DNA of 64,000 nt from Botrytis cinerea B05.10. Its lineage: Eukaryota > Ascomycota > Leotiomycetes > Helotiales > Sclerotiniaceae. The notes beneath the pieces are model-generated. The model did not search any database and was not told the DNA's origin. It saw nothing but the letters and a program-made list of their open reading frames with translations. Below, one piece after another: positions 13,971 to 28,092 of this stretch; position 1 is the first letter of the stretch, and each line of letters begins with the position of its first letter. A program made the translations under genes and the position numbers. Where the stretch lies: positions 620,001-684,000 of the forward strand of contig NC_037325.1 in the NCBI RefSeq assembly GCF_000143535.2, written 5' to 3'.

Positions 13971-15061
13971 ATGGAGAAATATTCACAGTTTCGCGACAGA
14001 GGTACGTACCATTCACATCCACATGAATCTACTGGAATAGAAAGGTCCCAACTAATTCAACCCATCATTCAGGATCTGGCATCGCTCCGTTCTTGCCCGT
14101 TCAAACTCCCAGTGCCGGCATCTATGCCCCCGTTCATCTTTTTCTCTTCCTCTTCAAATTACCCATCTTCCTCACAATATCCACGACTTATTTTCTCTTC
14201 CTACAATGGTTTCCCCTGGGTTCACTACTCAAGAAAGCAATATTATGGATGATACTTGGCATACCAGGAGTGTGGTGGATAGATCTGCAGATTGATGGAG
14301 TAAAGAAAGGTTCTTTGGCAAAGAAACGTGAAGGACGAGTACCAGAACCTTCGGATATTATCGCATCTTCCTTTACATCACCTATCGATTCTTTATATTT
14401 GGCTGCCATCTTCGATCCTATATTTACAGTATCCTACCCACATACCCGCCAAGTTCATCAAATTTCTCTCCTCGGTGCAATCTTCCGGGCACTCCAAAGT
14501 CCTAAGGAATATCCACCAAAGGGCTCAAAAATGACCGATTTGTCCGCTCTACTTTCTCGCTTTCCTGGACGTGCGATTGTAGTTTTCCCGGAATGTACAA
14601 CCACAAATGGAAAAGGAATCCTACCTGTGAGCCAAAGTCTTTTGACTGCTCCTTCAGGAACCAAAATCTTCCCAATCAGTCTCCGCTATTCGCCCTCAGA
14701 TATTACAACACCCGTTCCAGGGAAATACTGGTCATTCTTCTGGAATCTTCTTTCAAAACCTACACATTGCATTAAAGTTCGAATCGCCGAGGTCGTATAC
14801 AATACATCCAAGTCCGAATCAGAAAATGCCACCAAATACTTGAAGAATCAATTTGATTGTGTCAACGGAGATACGGCGTATACAAGCAGCACTGATACTC
14901 TCACATCTAAGAACGATCAATCAGCAGAAACAACATCAGAAGAACAACGTGTCTTGGATAAAGTTGGGGAAGCATTGGCACGATTGGGACGAGTCAAACG
15001 AGTTGGATTGACTGTGAAGGATAAAATTGCGTTTGTGGATGCATGGAATACGAAAAAATAG
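13971..15061 (+). CDS. LOA1: Loa1/Vps66-type lysophosphatidic acid acyltransferase
   Basis: Exon 1 (13971-14001) encodes only MEKYSQFRDR plus one base. A 71-nt intron (GTACGT, branch CTAAT, acceptor TTCAG) leads to exon 2 (14073-15061), giving 339 residues. The short first exon joins to give a Gly-Pro-rich N terminus and then hydrophobic segments at about 31-57 and 66-80. The PlsC-type acyltransferase blocks are SPIDSLYL (113-120) and FPECTTTNGKG (182-192). Yeast Loa1/Vps66 acylates lysophosphatidic acid at the ER and lipid droplets. At residue 111, where the HX4D box normally has its His, this protein has Phe (F-T-S-P-I-D). The family assignment rests on overall layout and the FPE block. Confidence 0.8.
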
Positions 15062-18000
15062 CAGAAACGAGATGGTGTTCAAGACATATCTATAAAAAAC
15101 ATCATATGAAAATCATGACTTGATGTATTGGGAGGGTGGTTTGATACCTAGTGGTTTTTTACAACCAATCCTACTTATTTACTACAAAATATTCACTCCT
15201 GTTCATCCCTAAAGTCTTCAATTATATATTGCTACCAGTCTTGAGTATTTCATTCGTTGGAGGGGTGGGCAATTTATCAAGTTTCAATGGTATAGTTCAT
15301 GATAAAGGATATCTCATAAGAGTCAGAATGATACATCCACCATCAATACTGATTGGAAAATATTGGTTTGGTTCTTGTTATTCTTGTTGTTCTTGTTCAC
15401 TTGCATTGAGCATTTCACCTTCATTCTTTAAACTCTTCCTATTATCCACCCATCTCCTCCCCTCCTCCCCTCCTCCCCACCCCTCAAATTAACTTACCCT
15501 GACTCTATTAAATCTTCTTTCGCTTTACTCCTTTTTCATCCCTTCTCTTCCGCTTAATTGCTTAATTATTGATCTCCCCTGTTCCCTTTAAATCCCTTGC
15601 ACTCCAACTTCTGGCCTCAAAATATCACATTCCATAAAGAAATCTTAACAAGGTTTCATTCTTAAAGTAAAACCAAATATCCAGCTGACCCATCATCCTA
15701 CTTCATACCTCAAACCTCCACGCAAGATCTATTATCTCCCAGGCTATTGCATAGGTTTTCTGGCTGCTGTTAGTTATACATCGAAGTAAAATATCCATGG
15801 TATCATCATGTATTGAAACTACTAACCAGGTACACATAAATACCACATCATGGTGAGAATTGCCAATGAGTAGGATATAAGATGTAAGATGTAAGATATG
15901 GTATACCTCAGCCACCTTTGAGTAAAGCATAAGCTTTGTAAGCGAGAAGAGAACAAGATTTAATCAATGTCGATGTAACGAGAAGGAGACATATCTTTGC
16001 ATTTCAATCCCTTGCGCAAGTATGAATCGTTTCACTCAAATGATAAGTCCGTATTGCATATTGTTGGAAGGCATAGGTAGAATTGCTTTTTGGAAGTCCA
16101 GATGCACATGCACATGCGGTCTTGCAAGATTGGATTCTTGTAGAGTAGCTTGAGGAGGTTGGGAGCGGTTACTTTGAGGTGTAGAGCTGTATGTTTTGGA
16201 TGCTGAATTTGGAAATTCGGAAACTTGGTGGATGGGCAATTGATTTGGTTGTGGGGATTTGGGGATTGGGGTATTGGGTATTTGAAGGGGAGAGAATAGG
16301 GAATGAAGGGAAGGGAAGAATGGTGAAGGAGAATGAGGAGGAAGAAGTGAAGACGGAGGGAAATATTGATTAAGGTAAAAGAGAAGAATCAGGTATGAAA
16401 GGATCTTGAGATCGAGAGAGATCGAGTAAGCGCGAAGTGATGAAGGACGAGTATGATAGAAGTGATTACGGCGTAGAAGGAGAAATGAACAGTACAAAGA
16501 ACAATAAGGGAAAAAAATCAATAAAAGATATCTCTACGCAGTGAGGTGAGTAGGCGTACACATAAAGATAGAGGTCAAGATCAAGATAAATAGAAAATAA
16601 TAAACATCCAAGGCAAGAAAATAAAATCCAAATATGAGTACTAGATACACGAGAACATAAGACCACCATACCAGAACATCGAACAACCAAAACAGAACCC
16701 CACGAACCCGCACCCAAGAATCTCATCACTTGTAAGATTGCATCTCGAATCCTTCAAATCTGCCATGGCCTATTGGAGATTCCTATTCCTATACATCCAA
16801 ACATCACATCCATACCACATCTACACCATTCCCATCTAGTCAATCTATAAACCCAATCCACATCAATCAGTCATTGAGAATATACAATTACAATTACGAT
16901 TACGATTACGATTACAATGGCACGTATAATCCAAATCCACCACCAGCTTAGAAGCAGAAGTAGAAGCAGAAATGCAGAAATGATTTATAATATCAATATA
17001 AAACTAATCCCATCCCCCACTCCCTCTTTCTTTTAATCTCCTCAATAGTCAATACCCTGCAGCGCTTTAACTATTCTATTACAAAATCTTGGAATTGGAA
17101 TGATAATGTTGAGTGGAAATAGGATTGGGGGATTGGTGGATTAGGATTTATAGATGGGAGAAGGAGGATGGGGGGGGTGTAGAATTGTGAGGTTTGATAC
17201 TGGAGATTCCTGTATTATATTTGTTTTATCACATTAAACCCTCGCTACGATAATTTTCCAGTGGAACCTAGACGGTAAAGATGTTTTGATTATAGTAATT
17301 TACTATTGATATCTTTTTTTTTTTTTTAACTTGATTTCATTTCTTGGAGTGAACTCCATACCCCAATCGATTTCCCAAACAAAACCACAAGATCCAAGAT
17401 GCAAAAACCTCGTCGTTCTTGAATTTTTGTTGATATTTTTGATTACAGTTGAGGAGGTAATTGTATCATATCGTATTATATACCAAAAAGCTATCTATGT
17501 ATCTAGCTAGCGAGCTAATATATAGGGGTGAGTCGCAAGCCGCAGGATACAAATTAGCGAGAGGAAGGGGGGGCGGGGTTAATCTCGATTTTGATTGGAT
17601 TTACTTCGCATATACATGTAAACAAGTGTATTATATCCAGATACACACACAAAAATCAAAACTCATAACTTAACAATCAATCAAATCTTGAAGAATCTTA
17701 ATACCAGTTACCTATCATCCAATCATCACACCACTCAATAAATCAAATCATGATTAAATCGAACACTCTCGCTTAATTGATTGATTGATTGATGGGTTAG
17801 TCACTGACTAATTCATCTATTGAGAATCCGAGTTTCTATATACATCCTGGATAGCTAGACAGAAAGAGATCTATCTTCTTTTCCAGGTAGGTTGAAAACA
17901 CTCTAGATATGCACATACACACGCTCTCTCATTCTCATTCTCAATGTCCAAGTTCTCATTCCCAAACCTCATTTTTGCTCTCCTCTGAACCCTCTCTTCT

Positions 18001-19381
18001 ATTCTATATTCTCTGTTTTAGAATGAAATTTCATTACGCGTTATAACAAATCATAAAATAAAACTTCAATGTATTCTACTCTCCTCTATTCTGCTCTATC
18101 CAAACACCACAAGAATCAAATACTCATCTATTCCCTCCTTCCTAAAGATCTCATTACGATTAACATCACTATCACCATCACCACCCTATTCCGGATCCTC
18201 ATACTAATATGCACATATATAAAGTTAACTTTATAAACAAACCAAACTCTTTATTTTAATTTTCTATATCTTCTCATTCCTTTCCTTTCTTTTCTTTTCC
18301 ATTCTCTTTCTTCCCTCTCCTCTTTCCCCTCTCTTTACAAAATAGTCCATCACCCAATTCATCCTTCATCTCTCTTCTCTTTCTTCCTAGTCCCCAAACC
18401 TACGAGCCTTCAAACCCATCTCATTCACATTCTCTCATCCTCATTCCCATCCCCTCTCCCCTCATCCTCAACACATACACCCCCACCCCCTCCCTTCCCA
18501 AAACATCCTCTTCAAACTTCAAACCTCAAGCATCAAAAGAAATCCAACTTTCCAAATTTAAACACCATATACCCACCCTGGATATAACTCATCATTTAGC
18601 CCCAACACCTCGCGTAATTATCCTTCTTCTTCTCCTTCTCCTTCTTCCTCTCCCTTTAATATTAATTCTCGTCAAACCTGAATCTCTATTCCCATTAATC
18701 TTTCATTCTCTAATCCTATTCACATTCACGTCCCCATTCCCATCCAAATAATCATCTGCCACCCACCCCACCTCACCTCACCACTGTACCCATCCATCCC
18801 ATCCATCCATCCCACCCCACCCCAAGAAACCTCTCCCCCCCTCCAATATAAACCATCATACATTTCCAATATTTCCACCAAATCCACCAAATTCAAAATC
18901 CAGAATCTAACATCCATTCCAAATCCAACCAACCCACCGAGCATTATATTATCAATTCCACAAATCCATCATTTCAAAGTCCTTCAAAACCAAACCTACA
19001 ATGATTTTCATATCTAAAAGGGGTGAAAATTTTCTAAGTCTGAAATTGTTGGACTGCAGTCTGTACTATTGGACACTTTTCATTGATTTGATATCCCCTC
19101 TCTCCTAGGTGTGATTCCTCGAAGGATTATGTATTGTTTTCTTTGCCATATGGTATCGTTTTACTAAGCTTTGTTCCATGGCTGTCAACAGTTCGTTTTT
19201 ATGCATAATCGATGTAAACCCCAAAATTCACCAGAAATTCTGGATACCATTTCCAGTTCATATTGCCATCAAATTTCTCCCATTACTACAAGTAGCCCTT
19301 CAGCATCCACCTCCCTTCCTCTCAACTAGCCATCCTAATTCCCTTCCACTCCATATTGTCAACCAACCGTTTCCCACCCCC
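15062..19381. other. 4.3 kb convergent intergenic gap, pyrimidine-rich
   Basis: The gap lies between two convergent genes and contains no supported coding sequence. From about 15400 to 19200 it has many C/T-rich blocks; 18240-18950 is nearly free of G on the plus strand. There are also A/T runs (17318-17330) and short tandem motifs such as GTAAGAT near 15885. Open frames here are products of low complexity. Confidence 0.6.
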
Positions 19382-20967
19382 CTATTCCATATCCTCATCC
19401 TCATCCTCCTCACCACTGGCAAGTTGATTTCTCCGTCCATGAGCTGCAACTCTCTGCCATGGATATTTCAACTTGTCAGTTTCATCATCACTAAACCCCA
19501 TTTCATCTTCATCACTATCATCCTCGTCGAATTCCTCAAGATCTGAAGCGTTACCAGTGCGATATGCATAAGCATTTCTGTTATACTCGTCGTCTGAGTC
19601 GACTTCCGCATCAGGATAATCAGCTGTGTAATGATTCTCATCTTTAAGACCGTATTAGCATGATTGTTTTGGAAACACCAAAAAAGTCAAAAGGGGAACG
19701 AACCATTTTCATCTTCTTCTGCCTCATCTTCTACTTCTTCGTCTGTATCCCAATCTTGATAAAATTCATCAATATCTGATTGAGCATCGAGTACAAGAAT
19801 ACCAAAATTGATCTTATTATCTTCATTATCGATATCTTCAGCAGGAACACGAATATATGTCTCAATGATATACTCTGAGTCGGTATCCACATCCCCATCA
19901 GTCTCAACTCCAGACATTTGCTCTTCATCAACTTCCATGGTATTTTCCTCTGGATGACGTTCTTTGTAGCGCAAAGCTGGTACTTTGGGCTTGAACCTAG
20001 TAGATGTTGATTTGCGATAAGATGATTCTACTGGTGCAGATGGTTTAGGTTCTGCGGCCTTAGATTCTGCAATACTACGACCAATTTCTTGTAGTGTGTA
20101 AGCTTGCATCTGTGCTGCCAAATCATCTGTATCCAGACCCCAAGGGTTGACCAACGCAGAAGGTGGCTTTGATTGAGGTGTAGGTATTTCATTTTCAACC
20201 TTCTCATCTTTGCTATCTTTGGCATCTTTTGGGGGTGCTACTTGCACTCTCGATCCTCGGCCTGGCTTCTTCTGCGGTTTTTCTTCTTGGTCTTGTTTCT
20301 GGGTCGCAACATTTTGTGATTTTATAGCAGCGTTAGCTACAGATGTCCACTTCTCTTCCTGGGTCTTCTGTCGCACACGGCGCTCAATGAAGACTGTGGC
20401 ATTGCGCTTTCGTACTCCAGTACTTGGGCCTGGAGAAATGGAGGGTGTTGCACTTCTCGAAAGATGGAATCGTCTCTGTTGAACTGCTTTCTTTGTGCTT
20501 CCACTACTTAACGGGCTCTCACTACTTGAAGGTTGTATGCTGCCTGAAGTATGATTTACTTCATCATCTTGTGTCGTAAGAATATTGGTAGTCGGAGGTT
20601 GGGCATTGACATCTTGATCCTCTTTACTGACTTCGTTTATTGACTGAACAGTTCCCTCGCTTTTCCCTTGTTTTTTGACAGTTAAAGACCGAGAGCTTGT
20701 GGAACGGTGTAAAGGTTTGATGCGTCGTCCCAGTGGAGCTGATTGAGGAGTAGAGGGGGTAGTATCGACTTGTGGGGTTTGTTGTCTAGAATAAACAAAA
20801 TCGGTGGTCCGACGTTGTCGTTTTGTGACGGCATCGTCAACACCTATCCAGACTCGAGTTAGTAACTATTAGCAGCGCAGAGAGTGTCAATCTAGCTTAC
20901 GAAGAAAGTCTTGAGGTAGATCTGTGGCCTTCCTCTTGATATGAATAATTGATGGTGGCAGAGACAT
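19382..20967 (-). CDS. IWR1: Iwr1-type RNA polymerase II nuclear import factor
   Basis: Three exons on the minus strand (20967-20901, 20843-19704, 19641-19382) encode 488 residues. Intron 1 is GTAAGC to GGATAG. Intron 2 uses a weaker donor, GTTCGT, but joins AAT-G to AT-GAG in frame. The signature region is the block LRYKERHPEEN, then YIIETYIRVP, then FGILVL, then an acidic FYQDWDTDEE stretch continuing in exon 3 with the NHYTADYPD motif. The C terminus is highly acidic. The N-terminal half has basic patches such as RKRNATVFIERRVRQ that may form the nuclear localisation signal. Iwr1 binds assembled RNA polymerase II and carries it into the nucleus with importin alpha. Family motifs are clear; the middle is poorly conserved. 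Confidence 0.85.
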
Positions 20968-23147
20968 GATTAGATCGAATGGGGAGACCACGACCTGGGA
21001 TCAAGGGATGCTCGAGAAGAAGTTCTGCGGGAGATCAAACAAGATTGCACAGCGATTATATCTCAATGTCGACACGGAGATACTGGTATGGAATTTGTGT
21101 TTATAATACAGTTGATATTTATCAATAGATTGTGGAACGGTTGAGGTTAATACAGGAGTAAGGTTGAGGTCCTCGAAGTCCTCGAGGTCCTCGAAGTCTT
21201 CAGTAGGTAGTGAATTAAGATTGTCGAGGTTCAGCCTCAGTGTGATGGAAAAAAAGCGGTACACCAAAGCACTGGAAATCGAATCGTATATTGAAACATG
21301 TAGGTATTTGGACATTTCACAACGAGAACAATTTAGATTGAAATACTACTCATGATAGATTGATAGCTGGCCAACATCATCATTCAACATTCAATCCCAA
21401 GCAATGGTTGTTGGATTTGATATTGTTATTGGATATCGAACATTGAACATTGAAAAGAGTGAGTGTGTTTTGGTTCCCTTTTTTTTGCTTGTTCGCGCTA
21501 GGACTCCAGCCTTGCATGATAAGGCTGAGGTATCACATGCCTGCCATGATCGTACTGTAGTGCTGCGGTGGCCACTCCCGTTGGCTCTGTTAAACGAACC
21601 AACCATTAGTCAGCATGTGCAGCTTTTTTCACAGCTCCATCCTTGCTTTGATAGGTTTCCCCACTTTTGAATTGAGCTAATGGAGGCTAGGCCTATCATA
21701 CGAAGGAGCATACGAAGGAACACTCCAGATCTACTTGTGCGGAAGGGAATGAATGAATGAATGAATGTTCACCCCACCAGTCTTTTGTCATTTCATACTT
21801 CACTTCACTTCGCTCACCCACCGCTTACTCATGCTTCTCTCCCTTCACTCCACTCACGTGTTTCTTTTGACTCCTCCAGAGGTCAGGAACTGCACAGAGT
21901 AGTAATCGTATAATATACTTTCTCAACCCTCCAGATTCACCTATCATGCCCATGTCATGTTCACGTCCTCGCCCTCAGTGAAAATTTCTCTCGGCGGAGA
22001 AGCCCAACAATCATCCGTGGCGTGAGCTGTGATGTGGCTGCCAGCAATGTCGCACAGATAGAAGGTGGATATCACGCCTCTCATTCGTCCAGATGTGCAT
22101 ATGTCAAGGATGAATTTCTTATGTGACGCAGGTCTTCCCCTCCCCAAATGCTGCTGTACCCAAAGAACGAAGAGGGTGGAAGTTTATCTAGAAGGACTAG
22201 GACGAGTACGGAGTCCTTCGTAAGCCTGCATAGAATCTAAAAAGTGGTGTTGCTTTGCCAATCCAATAAATCCTGATATTAGTCGTAAACCCTCACAACC
22301 AACAACTGATCTGATCTGATCTGATCGAGTGTTCTTTGTACTTCGTGCTCCATCCCTCGTCCCTCGTCCCTCGTCCCTCATCTCGATCTCTTCAAACCTC
22401 TTCACAGAAGAGAAACATTACTACGCCCCCATTTGATATCTGGTTCATCCTATCAGTCTCTGGAGCCGATAAGCCTTGTCGTTATCAGCCTTATCTGAAC
22501 GACAACAACCTCCGGATACTCTCTTTTTCGACGTCGTCTTTTGGATATACATCACCCTCAATTCATGCATCGTTGTGAGGTATAAAATCAACTGGGCTCT
22601 CTACATTACTACCTAGGCACGACCAAAAGCCATTTCCACCGCAAGGCATTCTTTGGTGAATAATCTTGTCGAGGAAAAGTTGGATAGCATCAGTTTTATT
22701 TAATTATCTCGAAACAGGTACGAATGAGCGCTCTTTCTTTCTTTCCTCCCCTCCTCCCCTCTTTCCCTCCTTCTTTCTCTTCGCTCATGTCCTGTCCTGT
22801 CCTGTCCTTTCCCTTCCTTTCATTCTTTCCTTCCGTTTCCTCCGTTTCCTTCCCATTCTCTACAAACCACTTCCCATGTCGTCACTGCTTCTCCTTCTCT
22901 CGGTGAATTATTTTGCATTCACGCTGCATTCACGCTGCCGTATCATTCTCTGCTTGTTCCGGAAACCTCCAGCAAAAAAACCCTGTCGTCATTTCATTCA
23001 CCTACTGTTCTCATTCTTCCCGTCAATTTCTCCGCTGCCTATGAACCGACACTTCTTACATATCACGAAGCAGTGATACCTTTCTTTTCTTGATCCTAAT
23101 TATACGTTGAACACTGGTAATGACAACTCGCAGAATACTAGGTCAAC
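20968..23147. other. Divergent intergenic region upstream of Iwr1 and the CBM48 gene
   Basis: 2.2 kb without a supported gene. It holds a short direct repeat of GATCT/TGATC near 22310-22325, a CCCTCGT repeat near 22350-22380, and a C/T-rich leader at 22730-22890 before the CBM48 gene. The CT-rich tract fits a fungal promoter or leader. Confidence 0.55.
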
Positions 23148-26100
23148 ATGGCAGACACAAAGACGTCAGTTGTCATTACATATTCCAAACCAGGAACCGC
23201 CCCACCAATATATCTTGCCGGCTCCTTTCCTGAATCAGGATGGCAACCTCGGGAGATGGAATATAAAAATGTTTCAAATGATCATTACGTATTCTCGAAA
23301 GCCGTCGAAGTGGAAGAGGGGAAAGAATATCAATACAAATTCAGGATTGGTAATGGGGATTGGTGGATGTCGGATGAAGATGCTCCAATTGGTATGTGGA
23401 TTACCCTCATCTTTTTCTTTACCCTCACGACTCCAGAACGTCTACGGCTTCGTACATTGCAAAATTTGGTTGCCACATATGAAGCGAGATTTTCATACAT
23501 TAATCCACTTTTCGATGCATGATAAACAAATTTAAATTTTCGGGCAGTTAATTAACATTCAATTTCACAGTTGTCGATGATATTGGAAATCGAAACAACC
23601 TTCTTTCTGTTCCGACCAAACCATCTTCACACAACAAATCCTCTTCCGACGAAGAGAACTCAACTCCTCGCACAATACCCGAAACTGACATCAAGGCGTC
23701 AACAATGGATACCATAATCGAGCCAACTCAGCACACTGAGTCCAAAGACAAAGTTTCTGATAACCCGGATGTCGAGACAGTCACGTCAGTAAAGGATTCT
23801 CCGTCGGATCATGGCGTTGAAACTGAATCAAAGAAGCCCGAAGAGACGCATGAAAAATCACTACCTGTTGCCGAAGCTGGCCATGCAGTTGAGTCTGGAA
23901 AAGAAGCTCCAGAGCTTGGTTTGGCTAGCGTGCCGGCTGAAGAGCTCGAAGTTTCAACTACCGGATTTGATGAACCAGAACATCTGGAATCACATGCTCA
24001 ATCAGTAACCGAGGAAATAAAGACAGCAACTGCAGATCTGCCAGACACGTCAAGTGTACCAGTAGACGAACTTGAAGTTTTAGATACTGAAATTAAAGAG
24101 CCTTTAAATTCGGAGTCACATGCTCAACAAGAGACTGCCAACGAGTTGAAGACAACAACAGAAACTCCTGACTTGCATCCAACTTCAATCGCCCAAGAGG
24201 CTAGTGAGACCTCCGAGGACTCCCCTGCTGGTGAATCGAATGTGCCAGAATCTAAGGAAATCATAAGTCAAGATGATGAGGTACTACATGCCGAGACCGG
24301 TACAAAGGATGGCGAATTCACAGAACAACAAAAGCCTGCCCATTCCACAATCGAAGAATCCAATCCTAGTGAGAGTGAGAAAAAAGAAGAGACTACTCAC
24401 GCCGAAGAGCCAGCGTCCATACAAGCGCCTGTTACTAGCGAAGACGTGGATAATACCAAGGAAGAACCAGTTGTTGCTCACATCGAAGAATCAACATTGG
24501 AGCCAGAACAAGATGCTAGCAAGAGTGAACCAAAAGAAGAAACTGATTTGGCAGTTGGTGACGCCAATCTTGAGGAAAAACTTACGGAAGAGGCAGACAC
24601 AAGCAAATCACATTCTGAGCCCCTCATTTCGATTCCAGTCATCGCCGATGAAACCACTGGGGAGGTAGCTGAAGAGCCCAAGGACGAGCTCAAGGACGAA
24701 AAGTTAGAGAGCTCTGAGATTAATGCTTCCAATGTTGTACCTCCCAAGGAAAGTGTCGAAAGTGTTTCAGAAGATTCTGGTACTACGGATCAAGTGATTG
24801 CACAGGAAACTGACACTACACCTAAAGAAGAACAGCCAGTGTCTGAACCAATTGTAAATGAGAAACCGACTGAAATCGAATCGACCACCCCTAGCGAGGA
24901 AAATGCGGTTCAGGAAGACGACAACTCCAAAGCAACCGAGGTAGAAGAAAAATCTGCTGTTGAAACATCAGTCGACGGGACAATTGAAGCACAAAAGCCA
25001 AATGATGAGATTGACTCTAACAGCAAAGAAAGCCCTGACCAGGAAGTTGTTCAGCAAGGTGAAACCGATAAACCTGTCGATGGCACGGAAAGTCTTACAG
25101 AGGACGATAGCCATCCAAGCATCCCAATCGAAGTTGCATCGGCCCCGATTGTAAGTGTCGAAAAGGTTGATTCCGAGCCACGTCTTGGCGATGATTTCGG
25201 GAGTAACGCAACATATGCGCAAAAGGACGCACATAGTTTACATGCCCAGGATGCTTCACCTGATCACATCACCATCAGACAGCAAGCAACCACTCCAGAC
25301 TTAGCCAATGTTGCTGCTGAGGTTGCAGACTCTGCTGAATTACTTGATGAAACACCACCAACACCTCCTATGTCAGATACGGAGGCTGGCAAGATTGGGT
25401 ATAGACGACTCTCACATACACCAATTCCAGAGGTTGCAGCAACTGCTGCCGAGGTTGCCGATTCGGCAGCTCAGATTGATGAAGATTCCAAGGTAAGCCG
25501 CCCATAATGCTTTTATACGCGTATGCAGATTATTGACCTCCCTCACAGCCAACTTCAATCGAGCTACCAACCCAGCAGGACTTCGTCTCGCGTGGCGTTG
25601 ACGATTTGGAGCGGGATTTGGACACGGAAACGCCATCTGAGGAACGGGCACCACTTTTTGCCCATGAGTGCAATGGACCCCCTACCGCTGAAGAGCGTTT
25701 GAAATACGAGAGCGCTCAGACTCAACTACCAGCTTCAGAGCCAATGTTTCGAGAATTTGATCCGAATGATCCTGGCCTCGAGCCATTTCCTAACAATTTT
25801 AATCAGATATTGGAGCATGTCAGAAGACTTGAAAATCATTTGACCGAGGATCCGGCAGAGGCCGAAAGAAACCCGCTTTCCCCTGTTACTACGAATGGCA
25901 ATCATCATGCAACTGCCAGTTTAACAACGCCCTCGCCACAATCGCTTGCACATGAAAGCTCTCCGTCGTTGCTTCCAATTGTGGAAGAAAATGCAGAAGG
26001 TGAATCGGAATCCAAATTGACTGCTTTACCACCTAGTATGGAGAAGTCCCAAGCTGATGGGAATGGTCCGGATGAAGCGAATGAAGAATCCGGTGAACAA

Positions 26101-26646
26101 CCAATTGAAACGACTGATGCCGAGACTTTAAAGACAGATGTAGCAGAATTGTCTGAACCTGCAGCTACCGAGATTTCCAAAAGCCCATCGCCTCAATTAT
26201 CAGCTACAAAATTCACCGAGGCTTCAGGTAAACTTCGACCGGTTCTTCCAGATTTGCCTTTAACTCCTTTCGTGGAAGATAAATCGCTTGATCGTGCGGA
26301 AGGCTCTACAACCAGCTCTCCAGTTCCAGGTCAGGATAGCCCAAGCATCACAGTCCAACCAGCAACTCCAGCTGCGAGTGTGAATGTAAAGGTCGACCCA
26401 TCTCCCTCTGAGCAGGATGCTGCTAAGACCACATCATTCGCGGAAGAGGCTAATGACTCCCAATTGAGAGCTCGTAAACAACCATCATCTAGTGCACCCG
26501 ACCGATCGATTACCCCGTCTTCCATGCGTTCTGGCGGAAATGACGCCAAATCCCGCAACTTTCTCCGAGCATTTTTCCAGGTAGTATTTGTGGATTGGAT
26601 TGGAGGACTGATTAGGAAGTTATGTGGTGGCGGACGTCACACGTAA
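23148..26646 (+). CDS. CBM48 (AMPK-type glycogen-binding) domain protein with long acidic tail
   Basis: Exons 23148-23391, 23571-25492 and 25549-26646 give 1087 residues. Donors GTATGT and GTAAGC and acceptors TTCACAG and CTCACAG keep frame. Residues 1-90 form a CBM48/AMPK-beta-like fold: PPIYLAGSFPESGW, then YQYKFRIGNGDWWMSDEDAPI, then DDIGNRNN after the intron. This is the module of yeast Crp1/Mdg1-like proteins. The remaining ~1000 residues are Glu/Ser/Thr/Pro-rich, acidic and probably disordered. They contain internal duplicates: two ESHAQ-containing blocks, and AAEVADSA twice around exon 2's end. The last ~30 residues turn hydrophobic and basic (FFQVVFVDWIGGLIRKL), possibly a membrane or lipid anchor. 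Function unknown; polysaccharide binding is inferred from the N-terminal domain only. Confidence 0.85.
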
Positions 26647-28009
26647 GGAAATCTTCCTTTTGGACTTGATCTTTCCTTATTTTCTTACATGATACCCTCG
26701 AGTCTTTTATTATACCTTTGGACTCGCATCAAGCTGATCGGTACCCTTAACATGAAAATTAGGCTTATAGCCGTTCCTGCACTCCTTATCGTCGCTACTG
26801 CACCCATCCTGTACTTATCTGGCCTGGCCAATTTTGGTTTTGGTCTTAGCTCCTGAACACAATTGCTTGCTTGCAACGGAACGGATTATGTTTATTTCGC
26901 GAATTGCCCATTTTTGATCGAAGGGGAGGAGAGAGGGGGGAGGAGGTAATACAAGGGTTGGAAGGATGATGAATGATGCATGAAAAGGGGTTTAACGACG
27001 CAATCAATCATTGATTCATTGATTCATTCCTTTATTGATGGTTGGTGAAGGGAGTTGTCTTTTTCGAGGAGGTTGTTTACAAGATTACATTGCATTGCAT
27101 TGTAATTATAGTATCCTAACGTTCTTGACGCTTTGGTACTAATGGTATTTGAGTAGTCTAGAATCCAAATGAAAACGAAAACGAATTATGAAATATGAAA
27201 TATGAAATGATATATGATATATGATTTAAGTTTGTGTGCGTGTGAGTGTGAGCATATAAGTATGAGTGTAAATGTAAATGTATAAGTGTGAGTGGGCAGA
27301 TTGATTTTTGTGCTAGGATGGATGTAGAATTTAAATTGCTGCCAGTTTGTGTGTTGTACGATGTATGTGTATGTGCCGGTAGATGGGTAGGGATATGCCT
27401 GGTGCCTAATAAGTACTCATAACAAAGATTGTTTGCTTGATGGAGCATCTATCTCACTCAGGGCACGCATACCTATCACCTACCTCCTGTGCGCGAATTT
27501 TCGAGAAGTGGAATGCAGGCACACGTTCGGGAAGGAATTGTGGAATTGTGGGATTATGGATCCCACGGTGGGACATTTGAATGGGTCTCTCTCTCTCTTG
27601 TGATGTTGGTAGGAGGCTAGGAGGCTAGGAGAGCGGCTCGGTAGGTAGGGGATTTGTTAGGGTGGTCTCTTTTGGGACTAGGTCGGTACGCGGTTTGTGT
27701 CTCGATGGGGAATTTATGGGGGGGGGGGGGATTTGGGAGGGTTTTGGAGGGTGGTGGGTTTTGGAGGTGTGGTTTTTGGGATGGGATGGGATGGGATGAG
27801 ATGGGATAGGGTGGATGAGATAGGGTGGATGAGATGAGATCGTATTTATCGTATTGGGAGGGGGGTTTTCGAGGTTTGGGTTAGGTTGGGGGGGGGGGGG
27901 GGAGGTGTGGGTGTTGGTGTGGGATATGCGGGATTTTTTTCTTTTGGGGATAGGATGGGATGGGGGGGATGGTGAAGGGAGGGAGAGGGAGAGAGAGGGG
28001 GGGGATGAG

Positions 28010-28092
28010 GTAGTGGTAGTGGTAGTGGTAGTGGTAGTGGTAGTGGTAGTGGTAGTGGTAGTGGTAGTGGTAGAAGTAGAAGTAGAAGTAGA
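28010..28092. repeat. (GGTAGT)n array running into (AGAAGT)n
   Basis: About ten copies of a 6-base GGTAGT unit (to about 28072) pass into four AGAAGT-type copies. Translations are Val-Val or Tyr-His periodic and not coding. Confidence 0.9.
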
